From Lota lota (lineage: Eukaryota > Chordata > Actinopteri > Gadiformes > Lotidae), in the NCBI GenBank assembly GCA_026745465.1, contig JACYXH010000473.1:6031691-6095690 (forward strand): a stretch of 64,000 bases of DNA, read 5' to 3'. Positions 11,901-24,567 of this stretch are shown piece by piece; position 1 is the first letter of the stretch; each line of letters begins with the position of its first letter. Position numbers and translations under genes: made by a program. Below the pieces are notes generated by a model. It was not told the DNA's origin, did no database searches, and worked only from the letters and a program-made list of their open reading frames with translations.

Positions 11901-12217
11901 CACATCCCATCTCCCTGACTCTAGGGAGAGCACTACTTGAGTCACTGCCACCGAACACACTTGAGGGAACAAGCAACGACACTTTTGTTTCCAAGTGTGT
12001 GCATCGGTCCGTGGGTATATGCAGGCGTGTGTTTGTGCGTACGTTCGCATGGGGACTCTCAATCTTGGCACACGAATGGACACCAACGTTTTTATTAAAT
12101 GTTTGCAGACAGACTACATTTTTTCTTGTTTCTATGATTATAGTGTCAAAACACTGTCAGAAGTGTGAGGACATACGTGCTCATGTATGACAGGTCCTTT
12201 AATGCCATCGAAAGTGG

Positions 12218-12418
12218 CATCAGAGTGTGTGTGGGTGTGTGCAATTGTGTGTGTGTGCGCGATTGGTCCCATTGATAGTTTATATTTAATGAGAGAAGGG
12301 AAAAGAGGGAAAGAGCAGACCATCTGGGCAGCCACGGTTTGAGAGCTCTGAGAGTTGTCATGTGTCATTGTGTGTGTGTGTGTGTGTGTCATTGTGTGTG
12401 TGTGTGTGTGTGTGTGTT
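12218..12418 (+). repeat. Interrupted GT repeats
   Basis: Short GT runs at about 12224-12264 and 12370-12417, the second interrupted by CATT. The stretch between is unique. Confidence 0.8.
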
Positions 12419-12419
12419 T

Positions 12420-12810
12420 CCAGTTTGCTGTTCGCTGCTCCCTCTGCCTTTGTTGTCATATTTCATGGCGTCCATGCTCTTTTTGCTCTACTTCAAGGCG
12501 TTATTCTATTATCTTCAAAGCCCGAGTGTCAGGGTCCGACTCAAAGGGATTTATGATGAGATGTGTGCATCGTGTAACACATGGTCATTCTGTACAGTGA
12601 AGTTCCTGTGACACGGCAAGGGTAAACTACGCACTACAGAAACACAGAGTAGCGAGGACAAATTCAGAAAGTGGTGAAAGTGGCAAATGTTCAAAGTATA
12701 AAATATTATCTAAAATATGAGGTGCGGAATAAAGTTATTCTGTGAAGGTATTTGACATTTTCATTCATGTTTTTGACCTTTTTTCAAGATGGTGGTTGGT
12801 GGTCTTCAGC
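12420..12810. other. Unique DNA, no feature recognised
   Basis: A 60-90 codon plus-strand open frame continues out of the GT repeat, but there is no recognisable motif or splice context. Confidence 0.4.
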
Positions 12811-12811
12811 A

Positions 12812-12846
12812 AGTGTGTGTGTGGGTGTGGGTGTGGGTGTGTGTGA
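12812..12846 (+). repeat. GT/GGGTGT simple repeat
   Basis: GT units passing into tandem GGGTGT hexamers. Confidence 0.85.
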
Positions 12847-12849
12847 GAG

Positions 12850-13640
12850 TAATATCGCTCATGTTTGAAGTGTGTAAAATGTGCTGTGTTTTGTTTAATG
12901 AACTCCCGCGGCTGCCTCTTTCCTCCCTGTGAACAAGCATCAGTATTTTGCATCTATTGTATTTATTGAAAATCTATTGAAAAAATGCCCAAATTAAGAT
13001 ATAATGAAAATGTATCTTAATGATAACTCTTTAAAAACTCTTGATGGTGTACCGTCAAGCCCAGATATTGTTTCATATAAGAGAGCTTAATATCATGCTG
13101 TGAAAGATTATTGAAGAGTTGGACCAGTTATGTCATTGGTCCAGAATTTACATTCGTAAATGGTTATAATTAAGCCATTGGTCAAGAGATGTTTTGTGTA
13201 AACTTTTGTTCCGATTATTTCGGGAGTTTTGCGTATGAAGTGGTTCTCTCTTTTAGAAAAAAGCCAGTCATAACGGTTTTCCTTTAATTTGATTAATTTT
13301 CATTTTGGTTTCATCATCATTTGTATCCCTATCTGCTTATTATCTTGTCCTATCTGTGCCCCACTGTGGCGGTCTGTTGTGCAGATAACAATGTTCACAA
13401 AGTTGCTTTTTATTATAATTACTATTTTACTCAAATAGTTTATGTTGCCTCAGACTGTAATCCCAAAAGGAGATAAACCAATCACAAAAAACCCACATTT
13501 TCAAAGGTCACTCAGTGTTGTCGTTTTTTACATTGTAAGAAATTAGTAAGTGATGAAAAAGAGATGTAGAAAATCCCCTTCTAATTACCAACTTCCTACT
13601 CCAAAAAATGCTGCTATTCTGCGTGTGTGTTTACGTGTGC
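12850..13640. other. AT-rich DNA, no feature recognised
   Basis: No exon, RNA gene or repeat family is recognised. Confidence 0.45.
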
Positions 13641-13641
13641 G

Positions 13642-13642
<1 letters not shown>

Positions 13643-13693
<51 letters not shown>

Positions 13694-13735
13694 AAACACA
13701 CACACACACACACGTAAACACACACGTAAACACAC
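13643..13735 (+). repeat. (CA)24 with CGTAAACAC interspersions
   Basis: A pure CA run (13643-13691) is followed by three CGTAAACACACA-type units, a microsatellite turning into a minisatellite. Confidence 0.92.
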
Positions 13736-13866
13736 ATGCAGAACAGAGCAGCATTCTTTTGGCAACACGTGTAACCTCGCTTACGTTTAAGTTTTTACAG
13801 TTGATTATGCATTTGTGTGTGTGTCTGTATGCATGACCACCCCGCCGTGCCATTCTGCATGCACCC

Positions 13867-13870
<4 letters not shown>

Positions 13871-13897
<27 letters not shown>

Positions 13898-13898
13898 A
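13871..13898 (+). repeat. (GT)14 microsatellite
   Basis: Short uninterrupted GT run. Confidence 0.93.
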
Positions 13899-13971
13899 GA
13901 TTGTCGTTGCTCTTCTGCAGTGCTCCACCGCAATCACTTTCACAGCTCAGTTGGCATCTGATTATCTCTTT

Positions 13972-14089
<118 letters not shown>

Positions 14090-14236
14090 CGCAAGCACAC
14101 AGAGCACGTGCTCCGATTTGCATAGCACTTCCATCTTGAAGTTGTTTTTTTGGTGATCAGACTCTGACTGAGAGGAAACACAATTATGAAACCCACTTCC
14201 ACTTAGTGGCAGCAAGGCTTTGTTAAGGGACTGTAG

Positions 14237-14345
14237 TGTGTGTGTGTGTGTGTGTGTGCGCTTGTCCATTTGTGTGTGTGTGTGTGTTCGCTCAAGCATT
14301 TGTGTGTGCTTGTGTGTTGCATTTATATGTGTGCGTGCCTCTGTG
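14237..14345 (+). repeat. Interrupted GT repeats
   Basis: GT runs at 14237-14258 and 14272-14287, then GTGC-containing degenerate units. Confidence 0.8.
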
Positions 14346-14606
14346 TGTTTTCATTCTGCCTGAGTGGATCCGGAACACCTTTTCGGGGACACTCGTAAAA
14401 GATGAATAAATAAAGTCAGAATGCATAAACAGACATGGGGGCGCTGCTTGTAAATGAACACGTGAACATGGGTCATACTCCACGCCTTCACCTTCTCTTA
14501 GCAGAGGAACTTAGCCGGGGAATTTATTACAACTTATCTTTTGGAATTGTGTACGGGTGGTCGTCTCACGGTGAAACCTTGAAATGTCAGTATTAGCATA
14601 TGCGGT

Positions 14607-14640
<34 letters not shown>

Positions 14641-14690
14641 TGAGTACACTTTGTTCGTGTTGCTGTGTGTGTGTGTGTGTGTGTGTGTGG
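14607..14690 (+). repeat. Two GT microsatellites
   Basis: Runs at 14611-14641 and 14664-14689 separated by a 22-bp unique spacer. Confidence 0.92.
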
Positions 14691-14837
14691 TCTTCAAGTA
14701 TGAGTGTGTACAATTTCTAAATGGCAATGCGTTAAGTATGATTCGTTTAGCATTTTCAAAACACACAAAAAAAAAGTATTCATCTTTTTAGAAGTCCATA
14801 AACAGCCGTCGATTTGACTTCCAGATAGCAATTTAGT

Positions 14838-15005
14838 AGATGTTTTATCCAAAGTGTTTGAGCACTGAAGTCAGCTACACATAATGAAGGGGGTGGTAGC
14901 GGGTTAGGGCATTTTGTTCAATGATGCATAAAGGTTATGCTGAGGACATAAGGGATCGAACCCGGATTCGAACACCCTGGCCACCACGACACTATCCTGT
15001 ATTTC
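14838..15005 (-). mobile_element. tRNA-derived SINE, near full length
   Basis: On the plus strand the tail motif TTTTATCCAAAG opens the copy, the body carries GGGTTAGGGCATTTTGTTCA, and the head closes it with GGGATCGAACCCGG then CACCACGACACTATCCTG. Read on the minus strand this is a tRNA-like head with A- and B-box-like motifs followed by the body. The B box is slightly altered, so transcription is doubtful. Confidence 0.6.
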
Positions 15006-15029
15006 AAGGGTTAGTAAACCCAGTTTTGG

Positions 15030-15280
15030 CTGGAGAACTTCTGCCTACGAGATTCCAAAAATGTGATCCAAGTAGTAGTGACAGTCGTAAAGGTTGTGAA
15101 AAAAAACGGACTGAACCCAATGTGTGTTACTTGCTCCTGTACTGGAGCGAGTGTGAGGGGGAGCGTTATGAAAAACCATTGTCTCACTCACTTGAGCTAG
15201 GGTGCGCAGCCAATGGAAAACTACCACTCTGGAAAAGCGTTTTAGCCGGAAGTAGCAGACTTCTTGTATTTTACAGAGAA
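15030..15280 (+). repeat. Unclassified dispersed repeat, copy A
   Basis: Homologous, in opposite orientation, to 45648-45870. Shared landmarks in the same order: AAAAAACGGAC, then (G/C)AGC(A)AGTG region, then TCACTCA..TGAG, GTGCGCAGCCAAT, then ACCACTCTGGAAAAG and GCCGGA. Divergence is substantial, so this is an old family. No terminal repeats or coding capacity are evident and I cannot name it. Confidence 0.5.
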
Positions 15281-15450
15281 CTCTCCCGTTTAACAGTTTT
15301 ACACATTTGAGGCCAAAGAAATATGGAAATGTTCACCAACACTTCGTGAGACCCAAACAGAGCCGTTTTCGTTTTACTTACATTTGAAATGTGTTTAAAT
15401 GTGTCAGCATGTGGTTCTGTACCCTTTCTATTCCTGTCCACATGCCAGAG

Positions 15451-15837
15451 CAGTGGTTCTCCATCTCTTTGTGGCGCTAGAACACCACAAACCCAAGCAG
15501 AAATTCAAGGCCTTGATTGATAGATTGTGTAATGGATGCAGTTCATAAGAACCACACAGGCAAATGCATTATTCGTATAAAAGGAAAAGAAAAAGTATTG
15601 AAATGAAGCAAGAACTTGCATTATTTAATAATGTGGAGTTATTAATCAAGAATGAAGCAATGAATCATAAATTCATTCTATTCATACTGCTTCTATTGTG
15701 AACAAGAACTACCTTCGATATTTTTTCTGCATCGCTGTAGCCAATGTCAAGATGTATTTGATCCCAAACACATTTCATGGCACAACTAGCCTTGCCTCAA
15801 GACACACCAGTGAGCCTACACTGGTTAGGAACCACTG
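15451..15837. mobile_element. hAT-like MITE, 387 bp
   Basis: Starts CAGTGGTTCTCCATCTC; the end read on the minus strand starts CAGTGGTTCCTAACC, so the termini are inverted repeats of the hAT CAGTGGTT type. Flanking octamers TGCCAGAG and ACCTAGAG agree at five of eight positions, a weak target-site duplication. There is no transposase, so it would need one in trans. Confidence 0.65.
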
Positions 15838-15971
15838 ACCTAGAGAGACTGTAAGAGACTGTAAGAACAGAATACGGACTTGAGGAAGAGGCTGACCCTG
15901 AATGGGATGCCATGGTCAGTGTAAGGTCACACACCTACACTGACCTATGTAACGGTGGGAGGGAACTGGAA

Positions 15972-15972
<1 letters not shown>

Positions 15973-16070
<98 letters not shown>
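15973..16070 (+). repeat. (CA)49 microsatellite
   Basis: Uninterrupted run of 98 bp. Confidence 0.98.
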
Positions 16071-16452
16071 ACAAGCTAAAAGGGCAGGGAACCCATTCTG
16101 AAAGCTGGTTGATGATGCCGCAAAAATAACATAAACACTAATTGATAATTGGTTGGCAGATGGACACACACACACACACATACGCTTCATAATGTCTGTG
16201 GTGGTTATCTGTTGTGGTTACCATGGTGGACTAATGACCATTTGACATCCTCCCCACTCTCCCCTTCATCCCCTCCCCTCTCTTTATCTCTCCCTCTCGC
16301 TTTGGTTCTGTCTCACCTCCTCTCACCCCACGTAATTCAACATGTCTGTCCGTCCGTCTGCCTGCCTGCCTGTCTGTCTATCAGGCCAGTGGTTAAGTGT
16401 GTCCAATCATTCTGCTGGATGATTTTCCACATTGTCCAATGCAGCCTCCATA

Positions 16453-16456
<4 letters not shown>

Positions 16457-16537
<81 letters not shown>
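16457..16537 (+). repeat. (TC)40 microsatellite
   Basis: Uninterrupted polypyrimidine run of 81 bp; homopurine/homopyrimidine mirror DNA of this type can form H-DNA. Pyrimidine-rich DNA with CCGT, CCTG and CTGT tetranucleotides precedes it from 16240. Confidence 0.98.
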
Positions 16538-16540
<3 letters not shown>

Positions 16541-16739
16541 ATTTGTTCCCTAATAATAATGCATCAAGGGTGTCTGTATCACCAGACAATTTTCTGCGAC
16601 GGTGATGAGGAAATCTATTATACCTTGTGGTGTGTGTGTGCGCCTCGGAGAGAAGACTGGACGAGTCATTTATTCCTTGCGGCGTGTTGGATGAACAGCG
16701 GATTGCCAGCGTATCTAGACTCCTCGCTGCACATCTCTG

Positions 16740-16747
<8 letters not shown>

Positions 16748-16770
<23 letters not shown>
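16748..16770 (+). repeat. (GT)11 microsatellite
   Basis: Short GT run inside TG-rich degenerate DNA. Confidence 0.9.
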
Positions 16771-16978
16771 CAACGTGGTTGTGCTGTGTATACATACATG
16801 TGTCTCGATGGCGCATGTGTGTAGGTGCCAATGTGCACATTAATACATTCCCCATTGGTCTCGATTGTGCATATATAAGTATGTGCGCATGTCAACATCT
16901 TTGTGTGTGTGTGTATGAAGGTATTTGCATGCTTGTGCATTTGTGGAAGTGATTTGTCTGTATGCCCCGCATAGTAAG

Positions 16979-17208
16979 CATGTGTATGTGTGTGTCTGTG
17001 TGTGCACCCATGTGTATGTTTGTGTGTGTGTTGTGTGCACACATGTGTATGTTAATGTGTGTGTAAGTGTGTGCACACGTGTATGTTAATGTTTGTGTGT
17101 TTACACATATGTATGTTTATGTGTGTGTGTGTGCATACACGCGTGTGTATGTTTATGTGTGTGTGTGTGTACCCATGAGTATGTTTGTTTGTGTGTGTGT
17201 GTGAGCGT
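16979..17208 (+). repeat. Degenerate ~33-bp TG-rich minisatellite
   Basis: About seven units, each pairing a core such as GTGTATGTTAATGTGTGTGT with a purine/pyrimidine-alternating joint (GTGCACACAT, GCATACACGC, TACCCATGAG). Units are 30-36 bp and diverged. It appears to have grown from a GT microsatellite with an inserted ATGTTAATG-type interruption. Confidence 0.75.
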
Positions 17209-17209
17209 G

Positions 17210-17470
17210 GCAGAGCTAAGCACCACCACCACAGCGCGGGCGGTTGAGGAGCGTGGTGATGTGAACAATGGGTAAACAGAGGAGGAGGTGGGGATCTCCG
17301 GGTGGCTGATAAACCCACCTGACACCAGATAAAACCCGTCTCTCCTCCCGCTCCGTGTTCGACAGCGGCACGCAACGCTGGCGCCGCCGCGGCCGGGACA
17401 GCCTTCGCCGATAACGAATAAAGAAGAAAATAACCCGGCTTGATGGAGTGTCAAAGCTATGGGAGAATGT
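17210..17470. other. GC-rich unique block
   Basis: The window's clearest non-repeat GC-rich patch, with CpGs concentrated at 17350-17410 (CGCCGCCGCGGCCGG). No open frame or splice pair is convincing. It could be a small CpG island or regulatory block; not tested. Confidence 0.2.
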
Positions 17471-17522
17471 AGAGAGAAGTCAAACAATTCAAGTGAAAAA
17501 TGTTTCCTTTTATAGGAGGAAT

Positions 17523-17526
<4 letters not shown>

Positions 17527-17561
<35 letters not shown>

Positions 17562-17583
17562 ATGGGTGGTTGTGTGTGTGTGT
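17527..17583 (+). repeat. GT microsatellite with interruption
   Basis: GT run to 17561, then CATGGGTGGT, then GT again. Confidence 0.93.
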
Positions 17584-17697
17584 ATTTAGGAGAGGGTAAG
17601 GAAGATAGGATATTTGATTCAATTTTATCAGCACACATGCCATAAGAAGTTTACACAAAACTCCTGAATTTATAAAGTTACAAACGTTTTTTTTTCT

Positions 17698-17827
<130 letters not shown>

Positions 17828-17914
17828 ATGAGTCTGGTACAGTAAGGATTCATCATTGTATTGAACATTAAGAACTCAATACGTTATAGTACAAGTACGT
17901 CCTATGCACACATA

Positions 17915-17945
<31 letters not shown>

Positions 17946-18239
17946 GTATATGTTTTAAAGACAATGATTTTGTATTCATGTCTAAACCACGTGTTTCCAC
18001 CGGAGAGTTAGCGGGGCAGTTGTAAATTATGCATAAATTGTTTCAATAGAACATATTTATACACCGCAATCAATGTTGTATGAAGGGGTTGATCTGTAGC
18101 GCTACCAACAGGGGCGTGTGGAGAAGGATCATACCTCCTCCAGACATTGTCACATAAGTTAGAGATACTTATGGGGATGGAAAGAGACGCGTACGACGCG
18201 CAGAAACATAGCACAGGGAAGGTATTGTTGGGGTTGTTT

Positions 18240-18690
18240 GTTTTAAGATATGTTTATTGATTTGTCTTCTTTACCAAGACATGTATAAGTAGAAATATTA
18301 CATTTAAAAAAATAACAAACGACAAGCAACAATGTCAACATTAACAAACGGCAACCCAGCAAAGTGATAACCATATCAAAAGTTAGCAACAACAAAAACA
18401 AGTGTTACAAAGGCATAAAACAAACACAATCAAATGTTACTGTGGTCTGATCCAATAGGATAGAACATATTTGGGACATATTTCAGATGATGCACAGCAC
18501 CAAAAGCCATTCTGATACCACCACCCCACATCCACATAAAGTATAGTACATTACCCAGAGATCCCCTCGTGAGCCAATATTCTCCAAGGTGTTGTTTATT
18601 GTTGTAAGCATCAACAAATAACTACCCACTGGCACGTACATGCACCACCCACGTGCACTCTCCCGGGCTGGTCAAATCAGACACGCAAAT
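18240..18690 (-). other. Possible terminal exon plus 3' UTR, or repeat tail
   Basis: On the minus strand two overlapping open frames of about 62 codons run through 18430-18690. One (ending at TGA 18430-18432) contains GGGIRMAFGAVHHLKYVPNM. The other contains MYVPVGSYLLMLTTINNT. A polyadenylation signal AATAAA lies at 18253-18258, about 170 bp beyond the first stop. The two frames cannot both be coding and there is no good splice acceptor. It may be a decayed gene end, a retrocopy or the 3' end of an unrecognised repeat. I do not recognise the protein. Confidence 0.2.
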
Positions 18691-18694
18691 GTGT

Positions 18695-20187
18695 TGAAAA
18701 ACACACGCTCACACATGCTTTCAGTGTGCCACTATTCCCGCAACACCAGTCAATTCTGACCAGTCCTCCTATGTGGCACCTACAACGTACTCCTTAAAAG
18801 TAAGACCTTAAAAGTTTCACATGGGAGTTTTGCCTATTGAAACTGCCCTAAGAGCAGGAAACATCATGATTGGTTCAAATGATGCCACCAACCTAAGCAG
18901 AGTGAAGTCGCTCATTTAAAGGTGCTCATGTGCGAGGAACAACCTCTGCAGAAGAGTGGGCAACAAAAGGGATAATTGATCTTTACTTATTTATATTACT
19001 AAGAAATAAAATCGTTACATTGACCCTTTGAAGTAAATTGTATTTTCAGTGGAAACAGTAGGCTAGCTACCTGACCATTTAATGCCATTTTCCTAGATAA
19101 CAAGATAACTAAGTACATTTACTGTTTAAATGTAAGGGTGTTCAGTTGCAGCAGTAGGCAAGCTATCTGACCAGCTAATGTCAGCTAGCTTTCCTACTGT
19201 TGCAACTGACATGCGAGACTCATACCGGTGAACGAGTTTTTACCACATTGCTAATTCAGACCTTGAATATCAGGGCTGAAGTCACCTAAATCATACTTTG
19301 TCAGAAACAAATAAAAACGTTTATACCTTGCAGGGCAACTTTTTGGTCAGCCTAATAATGTGATTTAATAAAAGAAGAAGAAGATAACTGAAGCACAGGC
19401 ATAAAGCATAAAATGAGCTCAAAGAGAGTAAAGTGACCTTTTCAACCCAAAGGCAGTTCAACCAAATGTACCCTGATGTTAGTGCTGGAGTCACCTAAGT
19501 CACATTTTGTCTGGGGGCAGAATAATCTCGCCTGGTCTCAGGTCAGAAATGAGTCGGGAGCATTTTCAAATTCAAATTGCCTCACACTGAGGCAGGTGCA
19601 GTCAACGACAGCAGATAGTGTCACAGCATATTTCACTCACTAATAACTGACTGATGGCTCGGGCATTTCTTACAAATGACACTCTAATAATAGCTCTTAA
19701 ATCGTACTTACAGCACACTAGAGCGTTTTAAATCCACGGCTAACCTATCTGGATGTGTCCACGGAAACATGAACGTGACTTTAGAAACGTGCAAAGAATC
19801 CCCTTGGTAGGAATCATCTCGACGACATGTTCTCGGTGTGACTTGACAACCGTAATGTTGAAACGCACTGAAACACACGTGCTTCGTGCCAACGTGCTTA
19901 TTTACACATTGACTACAGATGTTTTATTCAGGGTTATGTCAAACATGCTGTAACATGCCGTCGTGTGTGCGTGCGTGCGTGTGTCTCCTTGCGTCTATAC
20001 TTCCCACGGAACGTCCGGCCTGCTATCGCTGATGAAGGTGACACCCGGTGTATGTTATATTTATTTGTCCCTGTGAATGTATGCAAGTGTGCAAGGCTAC
20101 ATTGGCTCTCTTATGTTAAGCGTGGGTGTGCAGAAATACATGAGTCACGTTGAACTAGCCTCGTTTGACTGACAGGCAGCCAAATGC

Positions 20188-20188
<1 letters not shown>
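18695..20188. other. Unique DNA with a local imperfect duplication
   Basis: No gene is recognised. Two related segments begin near 19049 and 19143 (AGTAGGCTAGCTACCTGACC against AGTAGGCAAGCTATCTGACC), and 'GAGTCACCTAAGTCA'-like text near 19490 echoes 'AAGTCACCTAAATCA' near 19274. This suggests old local duplications about 95 and 215 bp apart. Confidence 0.4.

Positions 20189-20190
<2 letters not shown>

Positions 20191-20218
<28 letters not shown>
20191..20218 (+). repeat. (GT)14 microsatellite
   Basis: Uninterrupted short GT run. Confidence 0.93.
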
Positions 20219-20220
<2 letters not shown>

Positions 20221-20737
20221 CAAGTGAGCTGTGTGCGTGTCTCTGATACCTAGGCATCTCTTAGCATAGAAATACATTTGTGCTCAAAGTGCAAATGTAT
20301 GTATTTAGAATACAAAGTATTTTTTATGCTTCCTTATTCTATTTGATCAGAAGCTGTCAACAAATATCATCACTTTTTTAGTGATGTCTGTTTAATGAGC
20401 TGAGAAACCGTTGTTTTAATGTAGCAAAGAATAACCACCTTGTTCTCTTTTCTTTAGTTTTTCCCACCATATGATTTTGTATGTGTGTGTGTGTGTGTGT
20501 TTGCAGAGATAGAGGGAGTGAGAGTGAACCCACCTTCTTACTCTATCTTTTAAATAGACTCCATATCCCTGCAGTTTGTGATGGAAAACTACAATACGCG
20601 TACTCGGTTGAGCTCCGAAAATGTGCACTTAACTCCTGTTCCACTTTATCGCCGTAACTGTCTGGGACTCTCAGTGCCTCACGAAGATCCTGATCTCAGC
20701 CGGTCCTGAGAAGGCCAGGTCAGCTTGCCTTTCGCTC

Positions 20738-20904
20738 TTATCACCTGTATGTCTCAAAACGACCTATAGAGAGAATCCCCCCGAGAGTAGCAGTTATCAC
20801 CTGTATGTCTCAAAACGACCTATAGAGAGAATCCCCCCGAGAGTAGCAGTTATCACCTGTATGTCTCAAAACGACCTATAGAGAGAATCCCCCCGAAAGT
20901 AGCT
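20738..20904 (+). repeat. 56-bp tandem triplication
   Basis: Three head-to-tail copies start at 20738, 20794 and 20850, each opening TTATCACCTGTATGTCTC. The first two are identical by eye; the third ends CCGAAAGTAGCTGG instead of CCGAGAGTAGCAG. Near-identity implies recent duplication. Confidence 0.95.
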
Positions 20905-21000
20905 GGGGGTGAATACAAATTAGCATGTAGTGGATGTTTCAATTCCAGAACAACTTGCATGACAGTCATATCCCCCTCCCATGCACATTACTTTTCTACC

Positions 21001-21201
<201 letters not shown>

Positions 21202-21322
21202 GTGTCCCAACAAGCTTTACAAGGCGTATGTTATAATAATACAAAGAACATTACAATTGAGTGAAAAGCAACATAGTATCCCATGTGACACAGAAGGGAT
21301 GGCTTCCATGCAACACCCTCAG

Positions 21323-21385
21323 TCATCCACCTGCCCATCCACCCACCCACCCATCCATCCACCCATCCACCCACCCACCTACCCA
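21323..21385 (+). repeat. CCAT/CCAC tetranucleotide repeat
   Basis: Interrupted CCATCCACCCA units. Confidence 0.88.
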
Positions 21386-21523
21386 GGGCTCCGGCAGCGA
21401 TGGCTGGTAACAGCAGGGGTGTCTGCCTCCAGCACCTCAAGTAACCTCTGGCTGCCAGTCTCTGGGGCTCGCTCATTTCCCTTTCCTTTCATCTGTACAA
21501 GAGCGGGGGTGTGTGGTGGGGGT

Positions 21524-21548
21524 GGGGGGGGGGGGGGGGGGGGGGGGG
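21524..21548 (+). repeat. G25 homopolymer
   Basis: Twenty-five consecutive G after a G-rich lead-in; a strong G-quadruplex candidate and a likely place for length error. Confidence 0.95.
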
Positions 21549-21691
21549 TGATGATGTTATCGCTAGATATTGAAAACCGAGCTCTGTGGTTGGCCGATAT
21601 CTCTTCCAGGAGAGAGAGTGAGATAGAGAGTAGTCAATAATTAAATTATTATTAAAGTATTAATTATGATGAACATGGCAAGCTAAAAGCG

Positions 21692-21724
21692 TGTGTTGTT
21701 GTTGTTGTTGTCGTCGTCGTCGTG
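21692..21724 (+). repeat. (GTT)n(GTC)n trinucleotide repeat
   Basis: Five GTT units followed by four GTC units. Confidence 0.9.
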
Positions 21725-22787
<1,063 letters not shown>

Positions 22788-22879
22788 ATGCCCATTCAAC
22801 CAAGCCTGTGTCTGTGTATGTGTAGATATGTAAGTATACGTGTATAGCTGTATGGGTTTGTTTGTTAGTGGACATGTAT

Positions 22880-23190
22880 GTATGTATTGTATCCTTGTAT
22901 CCTCCACCCTTACTCTCCTAAAAACACCCCTCTTACGCACTTATTCTATGTTTGTACGTCCTGGCACTTAATGTACGCACTTAAAAATAGTACTTAGCAT
23001 CATGTAGCGTCTTATCCTAGCTATCTTTGTTGTATACGGGTAATTGGTTAACCTAGCAATTGTAAGTGCATGGCACTTGTTCTATGAACATCCTTACTGT
23101 ACCGACAGTGATGTATTGTTGTTTCTCTTATTGTAAGTCGCTTTGGATAAAAGCGGCTGCTAAATGCCCTAAATGTAAATGTATTGGTGT
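22880..23190 (+). mobile_element. 3' end of a retroelement
   Basis: Ends in TTGTAAGTCGCTTTGGATAA then AAGCGGCTGCTAAATG and a CTAAATGTAAATGTA tail, the form shared by many teleost LINE/SINE 3' ends. The preceding 200 bp (from the ATCCTTGTATCC region) is probably the same element. No coding sequence remains. Confidence 0.5.
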
Positions 23191-23213
23191 GTATGTTAGT
23201 GGATATGTAAGGA

Positions 23214-23215
<2 letters not shown>

Positions 23216-23263
<48 letters not shown>
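23216..23263 (+). repeat. (GT)24 microsatellite
   Basis: Uninterrupted run directly after the retroelement tail, as if seeded by the GT-containing tail. Confidence 0.97.
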
Positions 23264-23264
<1 letters not shown>

Positions 23265-24085
23265 AACCACAGGCATGCATGTTAACAGACATCCGCAGCG
23301 CTGAAGCCGCGCACGTCTTTAGGTGCTCGAAGGTTGCTGGGTTCACATCACACTTTATTAAATTTCCTAGCGGAATCGGAGAATCCCATCATATGCATAT
23401 CGCACGTGTCCCCGACCGAAAAACCTTTCATCTGCAACTTACACTCTCCCCCCCCCACCCCCCACCCCCCATCCCCCGCTTTTCATTTTCAATTACATCT
23501 AATGACGAAAATCCCTCGCCGTCGCCCACGTCTTTAAAAATAAAATCACATTTATTTACCCTTGAACCGAAGTCAAACCATTAAAGAAATCCTTGGAAAG
23601 GGGTCGGAAACAGACGGACCAGGTCTCCGAGACACAGGAGTTATTTTTTTTTATCTGAAAGGTCTGATGATATTGTGAAATCGAGTGTGAGGAAATAATG
23701 AGAGGAGAGTAAGGGGTGAAGAGAGGGGGACGAGGGAGAGGGCAGAGGAGGAGGAGGAGGGCATATAATGACGTGAGGAAGGGTAATAGGAGGGGAGGAA
23801 GGGAAGGAAATACGGGAGGAAAATGGAAGAGATGCAGGAAATGATGGGACTGGAGGAACTGGCAATAAGGGTTGGTCTGAAAAAGAAAGGAGATGGGGGG
23901 GGGGGGGGTAATGATGTGAAATAAATACATTGTGGAAGTGGTTCTAAGCGGGCATAAAATGTATTTTTTTGCCTACATGCATTTGAAACTGAACAAAATG
24001 ATTGTGTGCTGGTGAGGCATTTTACACTTTATATGAGTGCTTCCCATCTGAAGTAAACAGATGGGAGTTGTTCCCTGCTTGTAAC
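23264..24085. other. Pyrimidine- then purine-rich unique DNA
   Basis: C-rich DNA at 23449-23478, a GAGG-rich purine stretch at 23690-23850 and a 14-G run at 23895-23908. No gene is recognised; minus-strand Pro/Ser-rich frames follow the composition. Confidence 0.45.
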
Positions 24086-24087
24086 TA

Positions 24088-24246
24088 TGAAAGACGGATA
24101 CCATTTAGATGTTTAGCAGTGAATTCAGATGTCATCATGGAGCAGGTAGGGTAAGGGCATCTTGCTAATAGGTAGGCTGAAGGCACTGGGGATCAAACCC
24201 AGTACCTTTCAGCTGAGAGTTGAACCCCATTTGCCACTTCACTATC
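24088..24246 (-). mobile_element. tRNA-derived SINE
   Basis: Plus-strand order is body (GGGTAAGGGCATCTTGCTAA), then GGGGATCAAACCCAGTACC (reverse of a good B box), then CACTTCACTATCCCA (reverse of the head). Its body text is the direct counterpart of the 28-bp minisatellite unit at 57091-58574. A C-run of 15 follows at about 24250. Confidence 0.6.
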
Positions 24247-24567
24247 CCAACCCCCCCCCCCCCATACTCCTGTATTCTGAAAATAAAAGCCTGAAAATCA
24301 TAATTCACCATTGATAAGCTGTAGTGATAAAAAGCCTGTGGAAAAAAATCACTGGTACGTCTGAATTTGACTGTGACTCTATCTAACACACACACAAACT
24401 CATGCACGCACACACATGCGTCGGACTGGAAAAACTGAGTCACGCTCCACCATTTCACTTCAACCAGTAGAACTGCACCACTGCTCTGGCTTGATCAAAA
24501 TGATTCATCCCCCTTCCTGTGGAGACCACAGTCTCTCTCATACCAGTACCCTAGCGTACATTCCCAG

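Noticed and set aside
11604..12086. 160-codon Ser/Leu/Cys/Pro-rich minus-strand frame
   Set aside because: Product of the GGAGACA minisatellite; all three minus frames are open there.
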